Source: Uloborus plumipes
Lineage: Eukaryota > Arthropoda > Arachnida > Araneae > Uloboridae
Assembly (NCBI GenBank): GCA_038373865.1
Contig: JAXGGA010002336.1
Coordinates: 1 to 64,000, forward strand
Direction: 5' to 3'
DNA: 64,000 bases
Part shown: positions 54,601-64,000 of the stretch, one piece after another
Layout of the letters: each line of letters opens with the position of its first letter
How positions within the stretch are numbered: position 1 is the first letter of the stretch
Notes under the pieces: generated by a model
The model's database searches: none
What the model was told of the DNA's origin: nothing
The model's input: only the letters and a program-made list of their open reading frames with translations
Program-made: the position numbers and the translations under genes

Positions 54601-56407
54601 GGCTTAGGCTCCGAATGCCCTCACGTAAATCAGTCACTGACTGGATCCAGCACTTTATGAATGAAACCTCTAGTGCTGAAAAATCCACTACTGCAGATTT
54701 GTGGAACTGAACTAACCATAATTTTAAGGCTCCAAAAAAGGGTAAATTTCTTTGATCTATTTTTTGGAGACTTACTTTAAAAACTTGCGACATTTTTTGT
54801 GAACGCCTTTACCTGGATCTGGGAAACATTTGGGGTTGATTGAGCCCTGCCTGCACTATCTGTGAAATTTTTTTGGCAAAATGCAAAACTTTAGAGTTTA
54901 CTGTGCAAGTAATTAATTTGGCAATTTAAACAGAACAATTAGTTGGGTTGAAAGGTCATAGTTAAAAACCGAATCCAAGAACACAAGTCTTGTGCTGAAT
55001 TGGCACAAATTATGGCTGCCATAATTTGAACTTATATTCACAGCATAATATTCATAGGAAGAATAAAACAATATATTCTTATTAATTAATAAAAATCACG
55101 TGTTACTTAGTAAGCAATTGAAAGTTTCTTTGCTTAAAAACTAAGGGGGAAATATATGAACAAAGCGTCAAGTTATGCCCTCCAAGAGCTTCTGGGACAC
55201 CCCTTTCCCCCCAAAACCATGAAGATATCCCCCAAAAGAAAAATACCCGAAGCCCACCCCCCATGGCGCAGGCTGGGCCATGATCCCTCTCCCCTGACAG
55301 GCACAGCTAGAGCTGCACATAGTTTCTTCGCTATGGCATTTTCCGTTCTTTTTGTCATCACCCTTATTCAAATTTTTTCTGAATCTTTAATTAAGCCGCG
55401 TGAGTAAGGATGAAAATAAAAAAACTGGAAATTAGTAAGCACGTTTCATGGTTCATGTGTGTTCATGGATTTTACACTCGTGATGAAGTGGGGAGGGGGG
55501 GAGACGTGAAGAGGCGAAGATTGCTTACGCTTATGACGAACAGGCAGAGGATGTGACGTGAGGCGAGCGTATGGGAACCAGACATGGGTTGTAGAAGCAG
55601 GATGGTGGGCAGAATTACGCGTGCCTCTGCGATGCTGTGGGCTGGCAGATGCATCTGGTTATCATGAAAAGGAAAGCATTATATACATAAAAAAAAGAGA
55701 TCCGTTGATAACGACTTCGCTGATGAAGCATTTTGGTGATGCTTCAACCGCGTGCTGACCACAACTCTAAACTTAATTTCTGCGTGTGTGGTGTGTCCAA
55801 TAAAGAATTTTTTTTTATTTCTTTCAGCTTTCGATGTCGTGGGCCTTTTTTCTTCTTTTAAATAAATTTTGCGATATATTTTGTTTTCAAAATGAAAAAT
55901 TAAGAGATTTTGTTGGGGGAGGGGGTCTAGGGTTTCCCTTATGTCCCTAAGAGTCCCCCCTCCCTAATGTGAGGGGGCCAAGTGCTCCTGATTCTGTGTG
56001 TTTAAGTTGTTCCCCTACTAATGTTACAATTGCGAAAAAAATAACTTTTTTTTTTTTTTTAATTTTTATTTACACACGTTTTGGAGAAAAAATTTGGAAA
56101 ACTGAAGAAGAATTAGCGGACGAAACGGATTTCTCGTGGTGTTGTAGTACCAAGAGGATCGCTAGATTTCATTTTCCAGTTTCTGTAAATGATGAGGATA
56201 TTTCTGTCGTTGCAAAATTTTCGCTGCCGTGAAATTTCGGTGGATAAAATGTTCCATTTGGCAAAAGAAACATTAGTACCCGTTTTTTTTTTTTTTTTTT
56301 GGAATGGTGTAGAGGGAATCTAATTTTCTCAGGAAAAAGAACTAATAGTGTCGCCATTGACTTGTCTATAAAATTCAAATTATTAAAAATTATTGCATTG
56401 TGTATTA
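51623..56407. other. Intergenic repeat debris with long G/C homopolymers
   Basis: Poly-G or poly-C runs of more than 10 nt occur near 52217, 52474 and 54273. The short frames at 52032-52250, 54503-54793, 55156-55407 and 55969-56232 show no domain. I cannot close any element here with both ends. Confidence 0.45.
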
Positions 56408-57594
56408 GACTGTCCCAAAAAAAATAATTTTCAAAAATCAATGTGCATACCCACTAAAGTTGTGCCAAATGACATTCTAAAGGTGTGGTAAAAATTTTAA
56501 CCAAATATTTTAAGATTAACAGACCTCTCATGAGCACCCAAAATCATTTTTATGCCCTATTTCCGGTGCAAAATATGCATAATGCAACAAATATTTAAGA
56601 AATATTTTTTTATTGTTTATTCATTAGTTTGTACATTTTAAGCATAATATAGTTTAAAGCAGAATGTTTTCTACATTAAATTTTATCAGTTATTGTTAAC
56701 TTCAGTGTTTTCAGAACTCTGAAACTGTAATTTTTAATCGCCATCTTAGGTAAACGGCACACTGCCATTTTGTTCTCGACTTACTGTAGCTCTAGAGTTA
56801 AAATTGTATGTCAGCATTTTATATAAAAACTAAAGCTTACATTATATTCATTTTTGATTTAGTTTTAATTTTCTAAATTTTTCAGAAGTAAGTTTCATTT
56901 TAATGAATATTTTCTATAGTTAAATAACAGTACATTGACTTTATATTAATTTTACAATAAGTGGTATGCAGAATTCATAAGTAGTTTTCACAATATCATA
57001 TCCACACTGAAATATAGCTGATAGAACAACTTGTTTCAGTTCTTGATATACATAATAACAGCCAATTACCAACAAATGGTGAAGCACTGGGCCGGCTATT
57101 TCATGATTTAAAGATTAGGAAATTAACATTGTCAGAAAGATGCTTACTGATAACACAAAAACCAAATGTTGTGACCAAACTGAAAATGATCTATGAAAAA
57201 TATGCCAAAATGTATAAAACTAAACATAGGAGGGCATCCAAGAGGCAATGACAAATCGAAAAGGAGTTTAATGAAGAAATGAAGAAAAAATGTTTGATAT
57301 TTCTTATGCAGGCAGACAGTGAATATACCATTAAAATACCTGAAGATTGGAAGTTCCTTCAGGACCAAGTAGGGAAAAGGATAAATTTTATGGGAGGCGA
57401 AAACTGACATTTCAAAAACTAGCAAGAAAAGCAACAAACAAGAAAAGGTAATAAGAGAAATGAAGAAGAGAAAGCAAAAATAGGAGAACAACAAGGTATG
57501 TTATTTGAGTCTTCAATTGAGGCTGCATCAAGATTGGACATTGAATCAAAAGCAAGCACTTTTGTTAAAGTGATTCGAGTTTTTAAAACTAACA

Positions 57595-58020
57595 CCAAAG
57601 GGTACAAAGGAGGGCTACAAGGTTAGTGAATGGATTTTCTAATTTAGACTATGATTCCAGACTTAGAATGCTTAACATGTATAGCCTTTAGTAAAGGAGA
57701 ACCAGAGGGGGGGGGGGGGGACATGATTCAGTTGTTTAAATTTATGAAAATGAAAGATGTAATAGGGTTAAATTTTTGCACGGAAAGCAGGACAAGGGAT
57801 CATTGTTATAAGCTGTTTAAATCTCAGGCTAACCTGGAAATTCGGAAAAAGCAGAGTAGTGGGAACTTGGAATAGTTTATCGGAAGATGCGGTAAGGAGC
57901 AAGGTAGTAGATAGTTTTAAGAAGGCCATTGATCTTCATTGGGGTCTATAATTTGACTAGGACCAGCCCTGTTGGGCCCAGAGCCTGTTGCTGGTTGTTG
58001 CATTTGTATTTGTATACTCT
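57595..58020 (+). pseudogene. CR1-like non-LTR fragment (RT C-terminus and 3' end)
   Basis: Frames read RVQRRATRLVNGFSNLDYDS and RLRMLNMYSL, then after a G run DMIQLFKFMKMKDV and TRDHCYKLFKSQAN. This is the conserved end of a CR1-type reverse transcriptase with stops and a frameshift. The 3' UTR ends near a TTGCATTTGTATTTGTA run. Confidence 0.82.
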
Positions 58021-58086
58021 TGGTGATGCAGATCATGTTCCTGGTTATATGTTTAATTCCCAGGTGCCCATCACAGGGCAAGATGG

Positions 58087-58350
58087 ATGGCAAAAGGAGT
58101 TTACTGCTTGAAGAATTTGGGCTTTCACGAGGAATACAAATTAGCATCTTATGAGATTTTAGCATTAAAAAGAATTCTGTTCATGACAACAATCTATGCA
58201 AAATTGTGGCTCAGTACCCCCAGTAGCTGCAATGTGCCTCATAACGACTTACATCTTCTACAAATACTAGAGCTATACACAGAAATTGATAGTGAAGTGG
58301 CTCTTAGAGCACTTATTAAAAACTTAAAGGAAAACTTTGATAGCTAAGTG
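58087..58350 (+). pseudogene. Unidentified fragment inside the TA-flanked 2.8-kb element
   Basis: This is an 86-codon frame with a plausible coding look (ILALKRILFMTTIYAKLWLS, NDLHLLQILELYTEID). I do not recognise the family. Its place in the element and the stop-ridden frames upstream (57150-57590) suggest the end of the element's own protein. Confidence 0.35.
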
Positions 58351-58624
58351 AGGATTTGGTATGATTAGCTTTTTTTACAGCGGCCCAAGAAAAAGCTGCC
58401 ATAGTAAAAGCTTTATAGCGTCCAAAAACCAAAAAGGGTCTTAAAAGACCCTTTTTGGTTGCCCAACCACGTTGAATCTTTTCAGAATAACATTATCATA
58501 TTTTGTGAAAGAACGGATTTAGAATCAGCTGTAATGAAACTGGATAATAATTTTTGTCAGTTGATGTTCGTACTTGGGCTGGAAGAAATAAATACAATCA
58601 AGCTAAGGAAATAGTGTCTGCATT

Positions 58625-58796
58625 CAGGCTCGCCATTTCAAGTTTTTCCAGGGGGCAAAAGGATAAAAACACAACACAATTTTACCAGAAAACAACAAAA
58701 ACCATGCCCATTTAAATAGAAATACATTGAGCTCTCAAAATCAGGGGGGTTGGGGGCAATTGACCCCCAGCCCCGCCCCCCTAAATGACGGGCCTG
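58625..58796. mobile_element. hAT-type MITE, 172 bp, CAGGC family
   Basis: Termini CAGGCTCGCCATTT and AAATGACGGGCCTG are flanked by identical TCTGCATT (58617-58624, 58797-58804). Same family and size as 25760-25933. Confidence 0.92.
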
Positions 58797-59744
58797 TCTG
58801 CATTGAAGGTAGTAAATGATTGTGCTAAGCAAGCAATTAAATTAGCAAGTGGTTTCAAGTTGCAACTTACTAATGACGAGCAACATCGGCTCATTTTTCA
58901 AACATTGGAACATTACGAAAAATAAGCAGCATTGGTGTACAAAATTTTTTTAAAAGTAATTTTAGCAAAAAGTGGATTTGAGATTGTAATTATTGCATAT
59001 TGTTAAAAGAAAAGTATGGATAGAAATGCTTTTGTATTGAGTAAATTTTATAAAACTTTGTGAAAAAAATAATTACTCAATAAATTAGGTTTTTGAAATA
59101 TTTAATGATGTTGAGCTGTCACTTAATAATCTTCAAATAGCTTAAAATTTTGCAAGATAGTTATTTGTACCAAATGTCACAATAATGCAAGGTATGCCAG
59201 TTCAAATTCCAAAATTTTTTTTTCACCATACAATTTTGGGACAGTCTATTGTGTATGCAACTAATAATATTGCATACACATTTGCTTATTTTTTGTGCAA
59301 TTGGTATTGATTGAAATCATTATACTACGAGCTAGAATCTTTTTTTCTCCCCTAAAGATAGTTCAATCTAGAGGCAATGGGTCAGATGCCTCGCTATTTT
59401 ATTTACCTATTACAAAGCAAATAAGACCTTTTTTTCTTTGTAGAAAGATAATTTTGTACATGGGTGCAATTAGAGGTGAGAAACTGCCTTGTTGAATGTC
59501 GTTCGAAGTTTCTGAGAAAATTAACAGGAATTGCTTGCGCTTGTTAGTTAGCAAAAATCCTGGGCTAAACTCAATACACAATGTCACTAAGCTTGAGATT
59601 ATGTGAATAAGAACATGTCCTTAACTGAAAGAAATCCTCCTAGTTTTTGATAAGATTCTTAGACTGACTGCCCCCCCCCCCCTTGCTCCGAAGAATTTCG
59701 TGATTTTTCAGAGATGGATTGCTTCCATTTCCTGCCCCTGACAG

Positions 59745-60145
59745 TCTCGTTTGCAAACCCGGACTTCTATCATATTAATCTCGCGACGACGAAAGCCATT
59801 TAACGGATGGAGCAGACGATGACGCAAAAACCGAAGGCGACGTCCGTCAACAACGGAGGGGATCAAATGTCCCGATAGCATTGTCAGCAAGCCTGTTGAA
59901 GTGCAGTCCCTCAAGTACTCTCGCGAGCCGAGATGTTGAAGGATACTGTTCTACCCCCTCCTCCACTTTTCGAGTTCGTGCCTTCTCTCTCGTTTGCTGC
60001 TATTTTTCGCCCCCCCCCCCCTTTTAATAACGCCTTTGATTGTTCTTGGCGCCGCGTCGGTATTTCGCGAGATTTATCTTTGTGAGCAGTTTTTTGATTT
60101 ATCTTGATTTTGCTTGGTTGCTGTTTCACCGAATGAGTCTGTCTG
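59745..60145. promoter_or_regulatory. CpG-rich block with TCTCGCGA-type motifs
   Basis: CpG dinucleotides are far denser here than elsewhere (for example CTCGCGACGACG, GGCGACGTCCG, GGCGCCGCGTCGG). TCTCGCGA occurs at 59919-59926 and TCGCGAGA at 60065-60072, resembling a core-promoter motif known from animal CpG-rich promoters. It may be a promoter or first exon of an unseen gene, or a GC-rich repeat. Confidence 0.35.
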
Positions 60146-60279
60146 TCATTTAGATCGTGTTGTATGAAGAATATGAGAAATGATAGTTGAGCAAAAATCC
60201 GTAATAATAGATAGACTTACGGATATATGATGGAAGTTGTCTTTAAAAAATTGGTGTTTTTCTTTTTTTCAAATCAACA

Positions 60280-60756
60280 CTAAAAAATCTTTAGATCAAT
60301 CTCAATCTCTTCTTCGTCACCTTTCTTTGGTCGTTTTCCCCGGAATAATTTTGTAATTTTATTGACTTTCTTCTGCCCTTGATTAAACAGCCTAGCATTG
60401 ACGAAGTTCTTTTGCTCCTTAATGCTTTGATTGGCAAGACCATCCTGTCTCATTGAAAAATATTTTTCCAGACAACTTAGCATTCTAAGTTCTGCTACTG
60501 GATGTTCATGTTCACAAGATCTGAATTTTAGCTATTGTTGATATTGCAAGATAACATTATTTTCGAATAATTGTTTGATTGTTTCTCACCTTGTTTAGTA
60601 AGATTTTAATGTCAGAAGGTTTAGTGTTCATCTGAAACTTGGTGTTTTCCTTATTCAATGTTATCAATAAATACAGAACTGCATTCTTTTGGATAAAAAT
60701 GTAGGCGCTGATGCTGACGATCTTTTCAATTTCTGGATGAAACATTGAACTACACT
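60280..60756 (-). CDS. Possible last two exons of an unidentified minus-strand gene
   Basis: Reading the minus strand, an exon at 60756-60590 (acceptor TCCTCACTAG, donor AACAAG|GTGAGA) joins in phase to 60531-60280 across a 58-nt intron ending CAATAG. The product ends with a basic then acidic tail (KKVNKITKLFRGKRPKKG, then DEEEIEIDLKIF). The first exon would enter in phase 1, so more exons are needed upstream. I do not recognise the protein. Open frames of this size also arise by chance in AT-rich DNA. Confidence 0.3.
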
Positions 60757-63700
60757 CTAGTGAGGAAATAAGACATTACTACTTAGTCCTTGATTAGAAT
60801 CTATAATTTTAAGTGTTCCTTTCCTAATTTTTCTGAACTTTGTTTTGAATGCCCACAGTCTTGTACTAGACGAATAACTCATAGTCTGTAGATATATTAG
60901 CTCTTTTTTGCCTGACATGATATGGTTCGTCTTGCAGTCGTTTTAAATATTTCAGTCAGTGTAACAGTTTTAGGCACCATAAACATATTAGCAAATTTTC
61001 CTTAAAAATTGCATTGAAAGGTTTATTCTAAGTTGTTACAAAAAGTAAGTGATGATTATTTACCTTTTGTAAAAGTTTTGACTAATTAATCTACTGATTC
61101 TTACTTCAGTTAGTGGAATTTATACTTTCGTAATTAAAAATCTAACGACTTTTTACCTACGTCTTTTGTACTATTTGAGTAGTGTTCGTATTCCAGAGTC
61201 CTTAGTTGTAATGAAGGTTTTATTTCTCCTTGTTGCGTACTTGCATCGTTATTCCCACCTTCGATGAGTTTTGGGCTACGCCCGTATTAAGGGTAATTAC
61301 TACAGCTGTAATGCATCATCATAAAAAACGACTTTCTTGCATCTGTACGATTGTCTTTTAATTCTTTGAGTCACAGTGAATGAAAAGTAAAACTTAAAAA
61401 CAACCGTTAGGAGTCATTGACAGAACCGTCTTGCTAACAAGGTTAAATGAGAACAATAACACGCGAAACTAGCTTTGCAAGGAAATTTTAAATGATCATT
61501 ATCTTTTCTTGGAGACTCGAATCTATTTAATAATGTGAATGGATTCAGTCGTCCCATCAGAACGAACAAATTGTCATAGATTCTAGCCTTCCGTTCTTTG
61601 TGATAATCCCTTCTTCGATAGAACGCACGAAAGTGTTGCCATTCAGCGAAATGGAACATTGATCTAGCGTGGAAAAGAAAAAAAGTATACTATATTTATT
61701 CAAGTGTAAGACGTGTGCGAAGTTATTTTGATACTCTACAAGTTAGATAACTTTTATTGATGTGTTTTATATTTTTAATCATTTCGATAGCTTCAGAATG
61801 AAAGTAACGATTTTTAATGACTTTTTATTGGTCATTAAAATGCATATGAGTGTTTGCGTCTCTTTCGTACACCATTGTTGTGAGCGAAGAACAAAGAATA
61901 CTATCTTTAGATGACCTCGAAGTTATTTCTTTTGTTTAGAATTTGTATACAAACACAAACAGTCGTATATCACTTAATATTTCTGTTTCATTGTGATTCT
62001 TCTTTTTATATTTTACGTCATTTGGTTTTAAAATGCTGAATTTGAATATGGTTCGTTCTGGGTACTTTTATCTTCGCGCAAAATGTCGTAAAGAACTCCA
62101 AATGTTTACTTTTCTAAAAAGAGAAAAGAAAAGAGGTAGATGTTTGTCTTTTATCCATCTAGTTTCTTTTCAGTTGTTCCGATGAACAGCATTTCTTATT
62201 TCAAATAACACAGTCAAAACTATCATGTGGATCTTTTATTGAAGTGAAAAGTGAATCAGTTTCAAGAAAGAAAAAAGAACGGACTTTTGGATATGAAACT
62301 TTAGTAGATTAAATACTTTTTATCGTTCTTGGAAGTTATTTACTCAGAGATAAATAATGGAGCTGTATTATTCCCAAAATTTTACAAGGTATAGTAGACA
62401 CTACTCTAGTTTTAATAACAACAAGTCTGAGTAAAATAATTGGAAAACGCTGTCGGAGATTTACAGGCTTGCTCAAACTTTACTGTTTTTTTTTTTTTTT
62501 TTTTTTAATATTTACATCTTATTCTAGTTGGTTTCGAATAGAATTCAGCCTTCGGGACCCTAGTTTGGAGACCAATTTTGTCACCAAAGCTCTTGTATGA
62601 TAATTCTCCAGATCAATGAATTCTGTAGAAGTTGCTTATCTGCCAGCATCCTGTCAGTGCAAGGAAAACAACATGTTTTACCCTGTGGAGAACAAATTAA
62701 CGCCATTCCTCAACCTTCTCAATGGACTCGTTCTCTTTCTGTTATTCAAATTCTGCATTGTATTTTAAATATTAATGCTCAATCTGAACTAAAATACTGG
62801 TTGCACTGCTATGTGCCTCACGCTTCTGAAATACGACTCGCCAATAGTATTTTCTGCGTTTTGTAGTTTTAATCATTGAAAGCGAGCGGGAATAAAAATC
62901 ACATGCTATTGGGGATTTTTGAATACTTCATTTGAATTATGTCAGTTTTTTCACGTGTAAAATTGAAACATTATTCTTTTTTTTCTCTTTTTAATTTTAG
63001 ACCTTCATGTTCATTTTTCATCTGAACTTGAATACATTAAGATTATAAAAATGCTAATGTGATCACTGAATCATGTTGCAATAATAGCAGGAAATAATTC
63101 TTCCTCTCAATTTTTTATTGAATTGCATATCGCGTATGAAATATTCTATGATCTTTTTTGTTTGGAGAATTCCTAAATCATAGAAACTCGAAGCTTTTCT
63201 GCATTTAGCGTGAAATATGTATCCTTTTTATGGTTGAAAAAGAACAAAGCAAGCGTAAACCTCTTTTTAAAAAGGAGAAAAGAAAAATCTTTAATATTTA
63301 TTACATCGTTAGTAAAAAATGTTGCTTTTTTCTTTTGACAATATCTAATTGATTCAAAATGAGGATACTGGCTTCCGCTTTTTTCCTTCGTTGATAATTA
63401 ATAATGATCGTATTGGTGTCATTAGCCAGAATACATTTCGCAATCGCCGTAGCAAAAAGAGCGTGTTATCAAAAAGCGTAATTTTTTTTAAAGCGCTCCC
63501 AATAAAAGCGAATAAAATAATTGTTTTAAATTTCGCTTCAAATCAGGGATAAAAGTATTTTTATTAACCTACGTGTGAATCTGATCTCCACATTCTTCAA
63601 CCAAAATGAGAAAGAAAATTTGAAAACTAGTTAAAGGTTGACTTAAAAATTCGAGTCAGAAGAAATGCAACTCGTGTGCATGAAAACTCTTCCTTCATTC

Positions 63701-64000
63701 TTGCTATGAGCAGCTCTAACTTGGCAGTGTCAGAAAGGCTTTATGTCTTGTAAACTTGTTGTTTCCAAAGAAATATCCATGAAGTTTGGTTTGCGTATCG
63801 TGACTCACAAAACTCGACTGGAGACTCACCAGTGAGTCGCGATTCATAATCTACGAAAGGCTGGTCTAGATGGTTAAAGCTGGAGAGGGCAATGTAATTT
63901 TGTATAAAAGTGCGATGATGACATTGTTTTTCCACTTTGACCCTCACTTAAGATCTCTATAAGGATATGACAAAGCTCTGCTATAAGAGGATAAATAGCC
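60757..64000. other. AT-rich region, no supported gene
   Basis: Frames at 61414-61659 (minus) and 62597-62866 (plus) are the longest, but I could not connect either to a splice-consistent model or a known domain. No element with both ends was found. Confidence 0.45.

Larger units (their letters stand above)
56408..59246. mobile_element. TA-flanked element, 2.84 kb, decayed, with two insertions
   Basis: Termini GACTGTCCCAAAA and TTTTGGGACAGTC are flanked by TA (56406-56407, 59247-59248). The interior holds broken frames that may be a decayed transposase, a CR1-like fragment (about 57595-58020) and a complete hAT MITE (58625-58796). Confidence 0.7.

Noticed and set aside
63789..63846. GACTCAC/GTGAGTC inverted words
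   Set aside because: The pairing is short and imperfect, with no element structure around it.
1..64000. A CRISPR array, phage defence cluster or operon
   Set aside because: The window is eukaryotic: intron-rich, with TE nests and no clustered prokaryotic genes or regularly spaced repeats.

Overview
The window looks like chromosomal DNA of an AT-rich, intron-rich arthropod. An arachnid, probably a spider, is my best guess, from the style of the Tc1-like, hAT and CR1-like elements and from a vertebrate-like number of short exons. The species cannot be read from the sequence. There are no bacterial genes, rRNA, tRNA or CRISPR arrays.

One cellular gene can be followed from start to stop. It is an HPS3 (Hermansky-Pudlak syndrome 3) orthologue on the + strand, 11563-42281. 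I assemble 23 coding exons that keep one reading frame through every junction (3381 nt, 1126 codons plus stop). One micro-exon (30559-30586) and one GC-AG intron (donor at 29300) are inferred from phase. HPS3 is a subunit of BLOC-2, with HPS5 and HPS6, which acts in tubular cargo transport to lysosome-related organelles such as pigment granules.

The rest is mostly mobile DNA, and much of it can be delimited exactly by target-site duplications (TSDs). Region 1-11 kb holds a Tc1 end fragment, a Helitron inserted in a TA microsatellite, a three-level nest (TA-flanked element containing a hAT element containing a Tc1-like element), a Helitron carrying nested TTAA-flanked MITEs, and a TTA-flanked Harbinger-type MITE about 570 bp upstream of the HPS3 start. 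The HPS3 introns hold seven or more delimited elements: hAT-type MITEs with 8-bp TSDs in introns 2, 5 and 6, TTAA MITEs in introns 2 and 14, a non-LTR retrotransposon with a 12-bp TSD in intron 8, and an unusual element packed with CAAGATTG/CAATCTTG words in intron 17. A nearly intact Tc1-like element sits 57 bp after the HPS3 stop codon, inside the presumed 3' UTR.

Region 44-64 kb is intergenic. It has hAT MITEs, a rearranged Ty3/Gypsy remnant flanked by a 190-bp inverted duplication of its own integrase tail, a TA-flanked 2.8-kb decayed element with two further insertions, a CpG-rich block (about 59.74-60.15 kb) with TCTCGCGA-type motifs, and a possible two-exon minus-strand gene end (60280-60756) that I do not recognise.
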